A DNA stretch of 58,056 nt. It comes from an uncultured Pseudomonadota bacterium (GTDB lineage: Bacteria; Myxococcota_A; UBA796; SXON01). Under the pieces are notes generated by a model. It was not told where the DNA came from. It ran no database searches and saw only the letters and a list, made by a program, of their open reading frames with translations. The DNA is taken from contig CAIQVJ010000097.1 of assembly GCA_903875225.1 (NCBI GenBank), positions 1 through 58,056 of the forward strand, written 5' to 3'. This document shows positions 50,301-58,056 of this stretch, in pieces (within the stretch, counting starts at the first letter, position 1; each line of letters opens with the position of its first letter). The position numbers and the translations under genes are program-made.

Positions 50301-51706
50301 CCGATGATGGTGTCCGCCACGGTGCTGGAGAGGCCGGACGCCGAGCCCATGTGGATGCAGATCTCACCGTAGTACCCACCGAAATAGCTGTAGACGAATG
50401 CGGCGTCGTCGTAGCCGTCGCCGTTGAAGTCGCCGGCCCGGATGTAGTCGCCGTACTGGCCCGTGAACGTGGCGGCCGTGGTGGCGAGGTTCGTGCCGTC
50501 GCCGTCGAACTCGTAGATGGTACCGCTGCTGCTGATCGAGCTGGTGACGACGTCGAGGTGGCCGTCGCCGTTGAAGTCCGCGAGCTCGACGGTGTAGCCG
50601 AAGTTCTCCCCGCTCGCGGTCAGGTGCTGGCTGTAGCCGGTCGAGACCCCGGAGCTGGAGCCATGGAACACGTAGACGGAGCCGGGGGTGTTGTAGCCCT
50701 CGACGACGATGTCGTCGTAGCCGTCCTCGTTGATGTCTCCGGACGCCATCGAGGGCCCGAAGCTGGTGGCCTCCGTGAGCGTGACCGCTGCGGTGGTGCC
50801 CAGGCCGGAGCTCGATCCGTTGTAGATGAAGACCTTGCGGTCGCCCTCCTGGGAGACCGCGAGGTCCCCATAGCCGTCGCCGTTGAAGTCGCCGGGCGTG
50901 GCGTCACGTCCGAGGTAGTACCGGTAGTTCGTGCCCTGCACACGCCAGGCGTAGCTGTAGACGGTGGGGTCGATGTGGATCGGCCAGACGGCGCCGGTGT
51001 CGTCCACGACCACTCGGAAGCCATCGTCCGTGGGCTCCATCCAGGCGTCCAGCACGCGCCCGGCATCGTCCTCGGCCTCCAGGTCGGCGACCCGGTAGTC
51101 CTGGGCCGACCCGGTGATCACGAGATCGTCGCCCTCGGCTCGAACGGTGCCGCCCATGACGTCCACGTCGAGTTCCACGGGGCCCTCCCCCTGCGGGGCC
51201 CTGTCGATGTCCCAGCCCACCTCGATGCCGCTGGGCTGCGACAACCACCACTCGGTGGCCCCGTCGTGGGCGTATTCCAGCCGCTGTCCGCACGCGGCGA
51301 CGGGACCGTTGGCACCTGACCCGAGCGACGCCACCTCACAACGGCCGAGCCGTGGCTCCGCGCGGCCGACACCTACCGCGCCATCGCCCCGTCCGACGGA
51401 CCGGAGCCCGATCCCAACGGACTCCCCCTGGGCCTCGAGCGCGGCGCCGTCGGCGCCGAAGGTCGCGCGCACGCCCATCATCGGCTGGTAGGCGATGAAC
51501 CCGCCCTGTGTTGGTCGGATCTGGACCCGCTCGGCCTCGGTCTGAGCAACCACCGGGTTCCCTCCTCCGGTCATGGAGTCGGACCGGCCGCTCGCAGTGT
51601 CCGCGGTGGGTTGGATCGGGGCGAGCGAACACCCCGCCGTGGTCAGCAGGAGCAGGACGGCCCCGGGCATGGGAGTTGCCGATGGGGGGGTAGCAGTGGG
51701 CCTCAT
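47399..51706 (-). CDS. Giant surface protein: FG-GAP repeats plus 12 MopE-type metal-binding units
   Basis: 1435 residues from ATG 51706 (51724 is a weaker alternative). The lipoprotein signal ends LTTAGC. After a 220-residue beta-region come seven FG-GAP/VCBS repeats (about residues 240-640) with calcium-loop cores such as DFNGDGYGD and DVNGDGYDDAL. The second half is twelve Asp/Cys-rich units built on DCDDxD...HPGA-E...DGIDEDCDG-ETC, related to MopE and the putative metal-binding motif family. The tail has CGC, a hydrophobic helix (FAFAVAAIVLLA) and RRRR, as in MYXO-CTERM signals. Calcium- or copper-binding adhesin is the best guess. It is paralogous to 51942-55886. Confidence 0.88.
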   Translation of the reverse strand: MRPTATPPSATPMPGAVLLLLTTAGCSLAPIQPTADTASGRSDSMTGGGNPVVAQTEAERVQIRPTQGGFIAYQPMMGVRATFGADGAALEAQGESVGIGLRSVGRGDGAVGVGRAEPRLGRCEVASLGSGANGPVAACGQRLEYAHDGATEWWLSQPSGIEVGWDIDRAPQGEGPVELDVDVMGGTVRAEGDDLVITGSAQDYRVADLEAEDDAGRVLDAWMEPTDDGFRVVVDDTGAVWPIHIDPTVYSYAWRVQGTNYRYYLGRDATPGDFNGDGYGDLAVSQEGDRKVFIYNGSSSGLGTTAAVTLTEATSFGPSMASGDINEDGYDDIVVEGYNTPGSVYVFHGSSSGVSTGYSQHLTASGENFGYTVELADFNGDGHLDVVTSSISSSGTIYEFDGDGTNLATTAATFTGQYGDYIRAGDFNGDGYDDAAFVYSYFGGYYGEICIHMGSASGLSSTVADTIIGTNSYSSAGIGSDLGHTGDFNGDGYDDLIVGDGGYGYGSGIVYIYNGSTTGLPTTASDFFTGSSFFGMAASSVGDVNGDGYDDALIGAPYANSYYGQVQLRLGSATGLAGSATGTLSGTASNEQLGSITGPAGDVNGDGANDMYVGAWQSRVAYTDYAGAAYVINGSTDGDGDGYSSDDCNDSNAAIHPGAVEITGDGIDENCDGAETCYDDDDDDGYLDTTHDTRASADADCSDAYEGLSTDPTTDCADTDAARHPGATEIPANGIDEDCSGGDLCYADADHDGYGSSTATVVSTDLDCVDSGESTTTTDCNDATSAIKPGATDIIADGIDENCDGLETCYDDDDDDGYLDTSGDTRSSTDGDCTDAYEATTSAPTTDCDDFNRARNPGAAEIVGDGVDEDCNGSETCYDDDDNDGYLDATGDTRVSADSDCNDTYEGTSSDPTTDCDDASSAIHPGATETPADGTDSDCDGTEQCYDDGDGDGYGSTSIVVSADLDCADAGEASTSSDCNDANAGAHPGAAEIWADGIDENCDGDETCYADGDRDGYGGSSAVTSADLDCVDAGEASSSTDCSDSNSHVSPTATEIVGNGIDEDCDGVDTCYRDTDGDGQGSAITFAGSTLNCTAPGESAVSTDCDDTDASVYQGATEVTADGVDQDCDGADQCYVDADRDGQGSSTTIAGHDLTCTRTGETTNRTDCDDTDATVYSGATEVSADGIDEDCDGKETCYTDADGDGFGSSALIPSANLSCTSSGLSATPGDCDDTDSGVSPDAAEAVADQVDGDCDGTEICYVDVDGDGHGVPETTSSPDIACSSSGTSLVDDDCDDADATVFPTAPEVPADGLDQDCDGGDACFIDADGDGYGTDAMVASPDLTCTGSGEAPASGDCDDDAGSTNPGVAEACNGVDDNCDGSIDEGLADCDASNGGRDKTLCGCQASGAAPTESFAFAVAAIVLLARRRRAAVHA
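47570..49810. repeat. Tandem MopE-unit coding repeats, copy A (12 units)
   Basis: Units of roughly 170-200 bases recur with strong DNA similarity, marked by copies of CCGTCGCAGT and of (GTC)n-GTAGCAGG on the forward strand. The (GTC)n tracts near 49060, 49265 and 49660 encode runs of Asp. The same units recur as direct repeats at 52090-53930. Confidence 0.85.
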
Positions 51707-51941
51707 GATTTCGCTCGGGTGCAAGTGGGAAGTAGCACGTCCTGCCGGGGGAGCGCCGCCGCTGGATGAGGAGCGTTGCAGGCCCCATCGCCTGTGTCGC
51801 CCGCATCCCGCCTGGTGATCGGAGCACTGCGCCGAGCAGAACCGGAATGGGACGAGGCGGGCGTAGCTGGCTGGCGACTTCCGCCTCCGCGTGTGCAGGC
51901 TCCAGGTCCGGGCTTCGGCACCGCGAGGATGCCGCGCCAGA

Positions 51942-54900
51942 TCAGCCCCTGGCGAGACAGGGTCGTCGGCGCCGGATCACGAGCGCCAGGACCCCGACCA
52001 TCGTGGCCAGGGAGGCGCCGGGTGCCCCCTCGGCGGAGCACCCGCACAGGGTCTTTTCACGTCCCGTGCTGCAGTCCGCGACGCCCTCGTCTATGGCTCC
52101 ATCGCAGTTGTCGTCCACCGAGTTGCAGGACTCGTCGGCGCCGGGGTGAGTGCGAGCCACGGTGTCATCGCAGTCGGTGGCCGTGCTCGCCTCGCCGGCG
52201 TCCGTGCAGGCGAGATCGCCGCTGGGGACCGTGTCGCTGCTGCCGTAGGCGTCGCCGTCACTGTCGGCGTAGCAGGCGTCGCCGCCGTCGCAGTCCTGGT
52301 CCAGTCCGTCGGCGGGGATCTCGGTCGCGCCAGGGTAGACCGTCGCGTCGCCGTCGTCGCAGTCGTCGTCGAGCAGCGAGTCGCCGGCAGCAGTGCAGGT
52401 GAGGTACGGGGAAGCCGTGGTGGAGGGCACGCCGTGGGTGTCCAGATCGGCATCGATGTAGCAGAGCTCGGTGCCGTCGCAGTCCTCGTCCACCGTGTCG
52501 GCGACCAGCTCGAGGGCGCCGGGGTGAACGCCGCTCTCGCCGTCGTCGCAGTCGCCCGGGGTCGCTGTCAGCCCCGCGGCCGAGCAGGAGAGGTTCGCCG
52601 ATGTGATCGTGATCGCCGAGCCGAAGCCGTCGCCGTCGGTATCCGCATAGCAGACCTCCTCCCCATCACAGTCCTCGTCGACCCCGTCGGCCGTGGTCTC
52701 GCTCGCGCCGGAGTAGGCCGTGGGGTTGGTGTCGTCGCAGTCCGTGCCCACCGTGGACTCCCCACGACCATCGCAGGCGAGGGCGTCCCCGGCGACCACC
52801 GTCGTGCTGCCTTGCCCGTCGCCGTCGGTGTCAGCGTAGCAATTGTCCGCGCCATCGCAGTCCTGGTCGATCCCGTCGGCGGTCACCTCGGGGGCGCCGG
52901 CGTAGGCGCCGGGGTTGGCGTCGTCGCAGTCGGTGGAGCGGGTGGACTCCCCAACCCCATTGCAGGCGAGGGTGGTGCCGGCGACCGTGAGCGTGCTGCC
53001 CTGGCCGTCGCCGTCGGTGTCCCGGTAACAGGTGTCGAACCCGTCGCAGTCCTCGTCGATCCCGTTGGCCACCGTCTCCGTGGCGCTCGGGCACACCCGG
53101 GCGTTGCTGTCGTTGCAGTCGGTGGTGGACGGGGACTCGCCGGAGTCGGCGCAGTCCATGTCCGCGCTGGTCACGGCCGCGCTCCCCCCGTAGCCGTCGC
53201 GGTCGGCGTCGGCGTAGCAGGTCTCGTCGCCGTCGCAGTTCTCGTCGATGCCGTCGGCGTACACCTCGGTGGCCCCGGGGTGGGCGCCTGGGTTCGCGTC
53301 GTTGCAGTCGGACGATGTGGTGGCCTCGCCGACGTCGGCGCAGTCGAGATCGGCGCTCACGACGACCGAGGTGGAGCCGTACCCGTCGCTGTCGCCGTCG
53401 TCATAGCACTTCTCGGTGCCGTCGCAGTCGCTGTCGGTGCCGTCGGCGGGGGTCTCGGTCGCGCCGGGGTGAACGCTCGCGTTCGCGTCGTCACAGTCCG
53501 TCGTCAGGTCGGTGGACAGCCCCTCGTAGGCGTCGCTGCAGTCCGCATCCGACGAGACCCGAGTGTCGCCGGAGGCGTCGAGGTAGCCGTCGTCGTCGTC
53601 GTCGTCGTAGCATGTCTCGCTGCCGTTGCAGTCCTCATCGATGCCGTCGCCGACGAGCTCGGTGGCGCCGGGGTGGCGCCGCGCGTCGGTGTCGTCGCAG
53701 TCAGTGGTCGGGTCGGTGGACAGGCCCTCATTGGCGTCGTTGCAGTCACTGTCGGAGGAGGAGCGCGTGTCGTGGGTGGTGTCAAGGTAGCCGTCGTCGT
53801 CGTCGTCGTCGTAGCAGGTCTCGGCGCCGTCGCAGTTCTCGTCGGTGCCGTCCCCCGTGATCTCGGCCGCCCCCGGGTGGATGGAAGCGTCGGAGTCGTT
53901 GCAGTCGTCAGTTGGGCCAGAGCCCGACAGGTAGCCGTCGCCGTCTGCATCGGTTGGGACACGGCTGCCGAGGTACACGCCGACCCAACCCGCGCTGGAG
54001 GCGTACCCGAACGCGCCCACCACGAGGTCCCCGAGCCCGTCGCCGTTCACGTCCCCCGCCGCGCCCAACCCACCGCCGAGGTAGTCGTTGTTGGACGCCC
54101 CCGTGACGCTGGCGGCGTAGCTGGTGTCGATGCCCGTGGCGCCGCCGTGGTACACGCGGACCAGGCCCTTGTTGGTGCTGTACTCCTGGCCGCTCACGGC
54201 CACGTCGGCGTACCCGTCGCCGTCGAAGTCGCCGAGCCCGGCCACGTGAAGGCCGAGCGCCGACCGCGTGGCGCCGGTCAGCACCGCGCCAGCGGTAGAC
54301 GGGATGCCCGTCGCGCTCCCGTAGTAGACGTCCGCCTCCCCGGTGTAGGTGGAGCGCCCGCAGGCGCCGACGACGACATCGTCGTAGCCGTCCCCGTTCA
54401 CGTCGCCCACGCCGTCCAGGCCGATCCCGAAGTTGTCCCACGCGGCCACGCCACTCAGGGTCGTGGCCGCCGTCGTGGAGACCCCGGTCGCGGACCCGAG
54501 GTAGACATAGGCGCGCCCGATGTAGCCGGAGTATCCGTTCGCGCCGACGAGGATGTCGTCGTAGCCGTCGCCGTTGACGTCCCCGGCGCCCGCCACGGCG
54601 TCGCCGAACGTTCCGTAGGTGATGGGGCCGGTTAGGGTCGTCGCCGGGGTGGCCGACACCCCGAACGGGCCGCCCATGTAGACGTAGGTCTTGCCCGTGT
54701 AGGAGGAGATCCCCAGCGCTCCGATGACTACGTCGTCGTACCCATCGTTGTTGACGTCGCCCGCGCCGTTGACGTCCGAGCCGAAGTAGGAGCCCACTGC
54801 GCCGCCCCAACTCTGGCTGGCCGTTGCCGGGAGGCCGGACGCGGACCCCAGGAAGAGGTAGGCGTTACCCGCGACCGTCTCGGAGCCCCGCGCCCCGACG

Positions 54901-55886
54901 AGCATGTCGTCGTAACCGTCGCCGTTGACGTCCCCGGCGGCACCCACGGCGAGCCCGAAGGCGCCGTTCGTGACGGTCCCCAGGAGCGTGAGAGAAGCCG
55001 TGGTTGCCGGGCCGGAGGCGCTCCCGTAGAACACGCTCACCCGCCCCACGCCCGCGTAGGCGTAGGTGCCGACCGCGATGTCCGCGTAGCCGTCGCCGTT
55101 CACGTCCCCGATCCCATCGACCTCCCCGCCCCACGACTCCCCCGTGGTGGACCCGACGGTGGACCAACTCGCGACGAGCGTCGTGGGATCGACGTGGATC
55201 GGCCACGTCGCACCCGAGTCGTCCACCAGGATGCTCACACCGGTCGGGCCCAGCTCGATCGACGCTGGGAGGGCCACGCCCTCGTCGTCCCAGGCCTGCA
55301 AGCCAGCGAACGTGACGGTGTGGTCGGCCGCGCGGAGCACGGCGTCGTCGTCCGCCGCGCCGGGCTCCACGGTCGCGCCGGACACGGCCACCTTGATCTC
55401 GACGAGCCCGGCGCCGTCCGGCGGAGTCGCCAGATCCCACGCGACGGCCAGGCGCCCCGGCGTGCTGAACCACGACTCGGTGATCCCCTGCCGCGGGTAG
55501 GCCAGGCGCCCGATGCAGTCCCGCTCCGGATCGAGGTCGCTGGCCTCACAGTCGCCGAGCACGGGCGCCTGCGGGCCTGCGGGCTTGACTTCGCCTTCGC
55601 GCCCCCAGGCCACCGTTCGGATCCCGATTACGTCGTTACCCGCGGAGATCCGGGCGCCATCGGCGTCGAACCGCGCGCGGGCGCCCATCAACCCGTACGT
55701 CGCGGTGTAGCCCCCCGGACCCGCAGCGAACCCCGGAGCGTCGGTGTCCAATCGCCCTTCATCTGCGTCGGGTGCCCATGCAGCGCCCAGGCCAGCCGAG
55801 TCGTCCGTCGGTGGAGCGGCAGAGCAGCCGGCGAGGACAAAGAGGAGGACAGCTCGCCCAGGCGAGGAGAGGGTCGGCGGGGTCAT
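51942..55886 (-). CDS. Giant surface protein: FG-GAP repeats plus 10 MopE-type metal-binding units
   Basis: 1314 residues from ATG 55886, which has GAGGTG just upstream; GTG 55892 is also in frame. The lipoprotein signal ends VLAGC. A 260-residue beta-region similar to the neighbour's is followed by about eight FG-GAP repeats (GDVNGDGYADIAVG, GDVNGDGYDDMLVG and similar). Ten MopE-type units follow, matching the neighbour's units 1, 4-12 in order. The tail carries CGCSAEG, a hydrophobic helix and RRRR, again MYXO-CTERM-like. It starts 15 bases after the stop of the Ig/FG-GAP gene, so the two share a transcript. Probably a surface metal-binding adhesin. Confidence 0.88.
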   Translation of the reverse strand: MTPPTLSSPGRAVLLFVLAGCSAAPPTDDSAGLGAAWAPDADEGRLDTDAPGFAAGPGGYTATYGLMGARARFDADGARISAGNDVIGIRTVAWGREGEVKPAGPQAPVLGDCEASDLDPERDCIGRLAYPRQGITESWFSTPGRLAVAWDLATPPDGAGLVEIKVAVSGATVEPGAADDDAVLRAADHTVTFAGLQAWDDEGVALPASIELGPTGVSILVDDSGATWPIHVDPTTLVASWSTVGSTTGESWGGEVDGIGDVNGDGYADIAVGTYAYAGVGRVSVFYGSASGPATTASLTLLGTVTNGAFGLAVGAAGDVNGDGYDDMLVGARGSETVAGNAYLFLGSASGLPATASQSWGGAVGSYFGSDVNGAGDVNNDGYDDVVIGALGISSYTGKTYVYMGGPFGVSATPATTLTGPITYGTFGDAVAGAGDVNGDGYDDILVGANGYSGYIGRAYVYLGSATGVSTTAATTLSGVAAWDNFGIGLDGVGDVNGDGYDDVVVGACGRSTYTGEADVYYGSATGIPSTAGAVLTGATRSALGLHVAGLGDFDGDGYADVAVSGQEYSTNKGLVRVYHGGATGIDTSYAASVTGASNNDYLGGGLGAAGDVNGDGLGDLVVGAFGYASSAGWVGVYLGSRVPTDADGDGYLSGSGPTDDCNDSDASIHPGAAEITGDGTDENCDGAETCYDDDDDDGYLDTTHDTRSSSDSDCNDANEGLSTDPTTDCDDTDARRHPGATELVGDGIDEDCNGSETCYDDDDDDGYLDASGDTRVSSDADCSDAYEGLSTDLTTDCDDANASVHPGATETPADGTDSDCDGTEKCYDDGDSDGYGSTSVVVSADLDCADVGEATTSSDCNDANPGAHPGATEVYADGIDENCDGDETCYADADRDGYGGSAAVTSADMDCADSGESPSTTDCNDSNARVCPSATETVANGIDEDCDGFDTCYRDTDGDGQGSTLTVAGTTLACNGVGESTRSTDCDDANPGAYAGAPEVTADGIDQDCDGADNCYADTDGDGQGSTTVVAGDALACDGRGESTVGTDCDDTNPTAYSGASETTADGVDEDCDGEEVCYADTDGDGFGSAITITSANLSCSAAGLTATPGDCDDGESGVHPGALELVADTVDEDCDGTELCYIDADLDTHGVPSTTASPYLTCTAAGDSLLDDDCDDGDATVYPGATEIPADGLDQDCDGGDACYADSDGDAYGSSDTVPSGDLACTDAGEASTATDCDDTVARTHPGADESCNSVDDNCDGAIDEGVADCSTGREKTLCGCSAEGAPGASLATMVGVLALVIRRRRPCLARG
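52090..53930. repeat. Tandem MopE-unit coding repeats, copy B (10 units)
   Basis: The same 170-200 base repeat family as 47570-49810, in the same orientation, with long near-identical stretches. (GTC)n tracts lie near 53585 and 53795. Recombination between copies A and B would delete roughly 4 kb and create a chimaeric gene. Confidence 0.85.
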
Positions 55887-55901
55887 CGTCACCTCAGGTG
55901 G

Positions 55902-57914
55902 CTATTGGAAGAGCAGATAGATCGCACCGGCGTCCGTACCTGCGGCGTCGTTCAGCGGCGCGTTGACGAGCAGGTCGGCGAAGCCATCGGCGTTGACGTC
56001 CCCGGCGCCGGAGACCCGGGCCCCCGCGCGGTCACCGTCGGCCTCGCCGGTGTACTCGCGCGCCGACCCGTCGAGCGACAGCGGCGCAGGCGAGGCGCTT
56101 CCGCGCACGAGATAGCCGGCGCCGCTCTCGGTCCCGGGGCCGTCGCCGTTCTGGTCGGCGCCGACGAGGAAGTCGTCGTACCCGTCTGCGTTGGTGTCGC
56201 CAGCCCCGGAGAGCGAGTCCCCCGCCACGTCGCCAGCCTGACCGGTGAACTTGACCCCAGCCGCGAAGCTGGCGGACGCGGTACGTGGACCGCCGAGGAA
56301 CAGGTACACCGCCCCGGCGTCGGTCCCGCCCGTGTCGTTGTACGCCGCGGAGGTGACGAAGTCGTCGTACCCATCGCCGTTGGCGTCCCCAACGCCCGCA
56401 ACGTCGTAGCCGCCGAGGTCGTTCTGGTCCTCGCCGATGTACTCGGCGTCCGCGCTGGCGAGACCCAACGAGGTGGGTCCGGGGCTGCCCAACACGAGGT
56501 AGGCCGCGCCGGCCTCATCGCCGGGCCCATCGTCGTTGTCCGGGGCGCCGATCAGGATGTCGGCGAAGCCATCGGCGTCATAGTCGCCGGCTCCGGCCAC
56601 GTGGTACCCCGCATGGTCGTCCGCCACCTCGCCGGTGTACTCCGCTGCAGCGCTCGAGAGCGCGCTGGAGTACGGCGAGGCCGTTCCCAGCACGAGATAG
56701 GCCGCGCCCGGGTCCGTGCCCGGTCCATCGTCGTTGTCGGGCGCGCCGATCAGCACATCCGGAAACCCGTCTGCGTTGACGTCTCCAGCGGCGGCGACGG
56801 CGTAGCCCGCGACATCGCCGTCGGCCTCGCCCGTGAACTCCGCCGCCGCCGATCCGAGCCCGATCGAGCGCGGGTTCGGGCCGCCGACAAGGAGGTAGGC
56901 GGCCCCGGCATCGCTCCCAGACCCATCGTCGTTTCCGGGTGCGCCGATCAGCATGTCCTCGTAGCCGTCGCCGTCAAAGTCGCCGACGCCCGTCAGGGCC
57001 CAGCCGAGCGCGTCGCCGCTGGTCTCCCCGGAGTACTGGGCGTCTGCGCTCGCGAGCGAGGCCGCGGGGGCGGCGCTGCCGAGCACGAGGTAGGCCTTGC
57101 CGCTGCCGCCGTAGGCACCCATCAGCAGGTCGTCGTAGCCGTCGGAGTTCACGTCACCAGCGGACGCTGGCATGCAGAGCGTCAAGGAGGAGGATCCGGT
57201 GTAGCGGATGTCGGCCTCGCCCAGGGACCGCACGTTGCTCACGAGGACGGTCACGGTGTCCGAGGCCTGGAGCCCCGAGGCGTCCGTGGCCGTTGCCTCA
57301 ATCGTGTGATTGCCCCCCGCCGCGCCGTCGGCGTCCCAGGACACGGACCACGGCGCGCTGGTCACCACGCCGATGGACGATCCATCGACGAAGAACTCCG
57401 TCTGCGCGAGGGCCAGGTTCTCGGTCACGGTCGCGACGATCGCGATCACGCCCGACACCACCTCGTCATCGCCCGGCGCGGTGAGGTGAACCACGGGCGC
57501 CGTTCGGTCCACTGTGACGGAGATCTCCGTCCGTGCAGTCTGGGCAGCGGTGTCGGAGGCCACGGCTGCGAGCGTATGTACGCCCTCCGTGAACGAGCCG
57601 GGCGCGAAGACCGTCGAGTAGGGAACCGCCGCATCCTCCGTCAGCAGTGTGCCGTCGAGGAGGAACTGGACGTCCGTGACCCCGACGTCGTCCGTCGCCT
57701 CGGCCGTCAGGTCCACGTTCGCTGAGAGATAGGCCCCATCCGCGGGGGAGACGATCTCGATCGTGGGCTCGGCATCGGTCGCGCTCCCCGTGTCGTCGCC
57801 CTCCGCGCTGTCACCCGGGTGGCGGGGGCTGTCCCTCCCCGAGTCCAACCGGCCGTCTTTCGGGAAGCAGGCAGGCGAGGTCAGGATGAACGGGACGAGA
57901 ACCCAAGGACGCAT
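55902..57914 (-). CDS. Surface lipoprotein: two Ig-like domains and seven FG-GAP repeats
   Basis: 670 residues. The lipobox is SPAC (MRPWVLVPFILTSPAC). An Asp/Ser/Gly linker is followed by two bacterial Ig-like domains, about 50-140 (IEIVSPADGAYLSANVDL) and 145-230 (VHLTAPGDDEVVSGVIAI, with TEFFVDGSSIG). Seven integrin-alpha-like FG-GAP repeats complete a predicted beta-propeller. Each has a calcium loop such as DVNADGFPD and a LIGAPDNDDG strand. There are no MopE units and no C-terminal anchor. It is first in the reverse cluster and probably mediates surface adhesion. Confidence 0.87.
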   Translation of the reverse strand: MRPWVLVPFILTSPACFPKDGRLDSGRDSPRHPGDSAEGDDTGSATDAEPTIEIVSPADGAYLSANVDLTAEATDDVGVTDVQFLLDGTLLTEDAAVPYSTVFAPGSFTEGVHTLAAVASDTAAQTARTEISVTVDRTAPVVHLTAPGDDEVVSGVIAIVATVTENLALAQTEFFVDGSSIGVVTSAPWSVSWDADGAAGGNHTIEATATDASGLQASDTVTVLVSNVRSLGEADIRYTGSSSLTLCMPASAGDVNSDGYDDLLMGAYGGSGKAYLVLGSAAPAASLASADAQYSGETSGDALGWALTGVGDFDGDGYEDMLIGAPGNDDGSGSDAGAAYLLVGGPNPRSIGLGSAAAEFTGEADGDVAGYAVAAAGDVNADGFPDVLIGAPDNDDGPGTDPGAAYLVLGTASPYSSALSSAAAEYTGEVADDHAGYHVAGAGDYDADGFADILIGAPDNDDGPGDEAGAAYLVLGSPGPTSLGLASADAEYIGEDQNDLGGYDVAGVGDANGDGYDDFVTSAAYNDTGGTDAGAVYLFLGGPRTASASFAAGVKFTGQAGDVAGDSLSGAGDTNADGYDDFLVGADQNGDGPGTESGAGYLVRGSASPAPLSLDGSAREYTGEADGDRAGARVSGAGDVNADGFADLLVNAPLNDAAGTDAGAIYLLFQ

Positions 57915-57984
57915 CTCATTCCAAATCGCGCTGAAGTTGATCGGTCCACCTAGACAAAGCCGATCCTGGGTGGTAGGAGGGGAA

Positions 57985-58056
57985 ATGGCTACGATCCTGA
58001 AGGTTCTTCCTCATCTTACCGACGAGCAGCTGCGAGCGCGGGCGAAGGCAGCCGCC
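57985..58056 (+). CDS. Start of a gene cut by the window edge, possibly an IS630-type transposase
   Basis: AGGAGG lies four bases before ATG 57985, a strong start. Twenty-four codons are visible, with LTDEQLRARAKAA near the end. This pattern resembles the N-terminal helix of IS630-like transposases or their orphan helix-turn-helix relatives, where a DPVEARRWH-like segment would follow next. The evidence is short, so the family call is tentative. Confidence 0.4.
   Translation, partial: MATILKVLPHLTDEQLRARAKAAA

Noticed and set aside
55194..57725. 843-codon forward frame, and similar long forward frames at 48935-51319 and 51891-54635
   Set aside because: These are mirror frames of the FG-GAP and MopE repeats. 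They carry repetitive Val/Ala/Arg text and no domain.

Overview
The window is strongly GC-rich bacterial chromosome. It looks like a member of the Myxococcota or a close relative (the old Deltaproteobacteria). This is inferred from several family signatures: two giant secreted proteins made of FG-GAP and MopE-type metal-binding repeats, C-terminal Cys-TM-Arg tails resembling MYXO-CTERM sorting signals, a PEGA-repeat protein, AgmX/PglI-like C-terminal domains, an MXAN_6640-like metalloprotease, a Ser/Thr kinase fused to a formylglycine-generating-enzyme domain beside a sigma-54 activator, and many short lipoproteins with Asp/Thr/Ser/Gly-rich linkers. I cannot place it to species. There is no rRNA, phage or CRISPR array, and one tRNA (Leu-CAG).

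Layout. 1-2783: a decayed IS21-family element (istA/istB, both broken) sits inside a tandem array of 51-bp nested palindromes. 2782-6249: a lipoprotein, a secreted protein with a duplicated domain, a frameshifted one-unit MopE remnant, and a parvulin-like prolyl isomerase. 6260-9254: a class II Fic AMP-transferase divergent from an ABC-F ATPase. 9258-12271: a translationally coupled pair of radical-SAM enzymes (B12-binding, then HemN-like). 12474-19756: a long forward run (membrane propeller protein, anchored methyltransferase, phosphoglycerate mutase, threonine aldolase, class I amidotransferase, CapA-like protein). 19749-21315: three small reverse exported proteins, divergent from a GNAT enzyme across a striking inverted repeat that contains both start codons. 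21927-27829: a second forward run (HMG-CoA lyase, double-FHA protein, HEAT protein, lipoprotein, diguanylate cyclase, GT-C glycosyltransferase) ending at tRNA-Leu and a hairpin.

27930-31273: an envelope cluster (OmpA-like protein, lipoprotein with two CxxCH motifs, HmuY-like lipoprotein, Zn-metalloprotease). 31285-33622: an MFS transporter and a GNAT-like protein. 33708-37654: the sigma-54 activator and the kinase-FGE fusion, overlapping by 4 bp. 37629-40559: two coupled exported proteins, divergent from a GPH/MFS symporter across paired 21-bp direct repeats. 40591-45805: a radical-SAM/AgmX fusion with an internal export-like segment, a metallo-beta-lactamase-fold protein, and an RlmN-like methyltransferase. 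45891-57914: four reverse genes for surface or exported repeat proteins (PEGA, two MopE/FG-GAP paralogues, one Ig/FG-GAP lipoprotein). At the right edge the first 24 codons of a forward gene, possibly a transposase, enter.

How the genes may work together (inference). Much of the window encodes envelope and surface material plus signalling that could control it (c-di-GMP, FHA, Ser/Thr kinase, sigma-54). Housekeeping enzymes (gpmI, ltaE, mvaB, rlmN, ABC-F) are interspersed. The least conventional pieces are the 51-bp palindromic array, the kinase-FGE/sigma-54 pair, the radical-SAM/AgmX fusion, and the colinear but unequal MopE paralogues.
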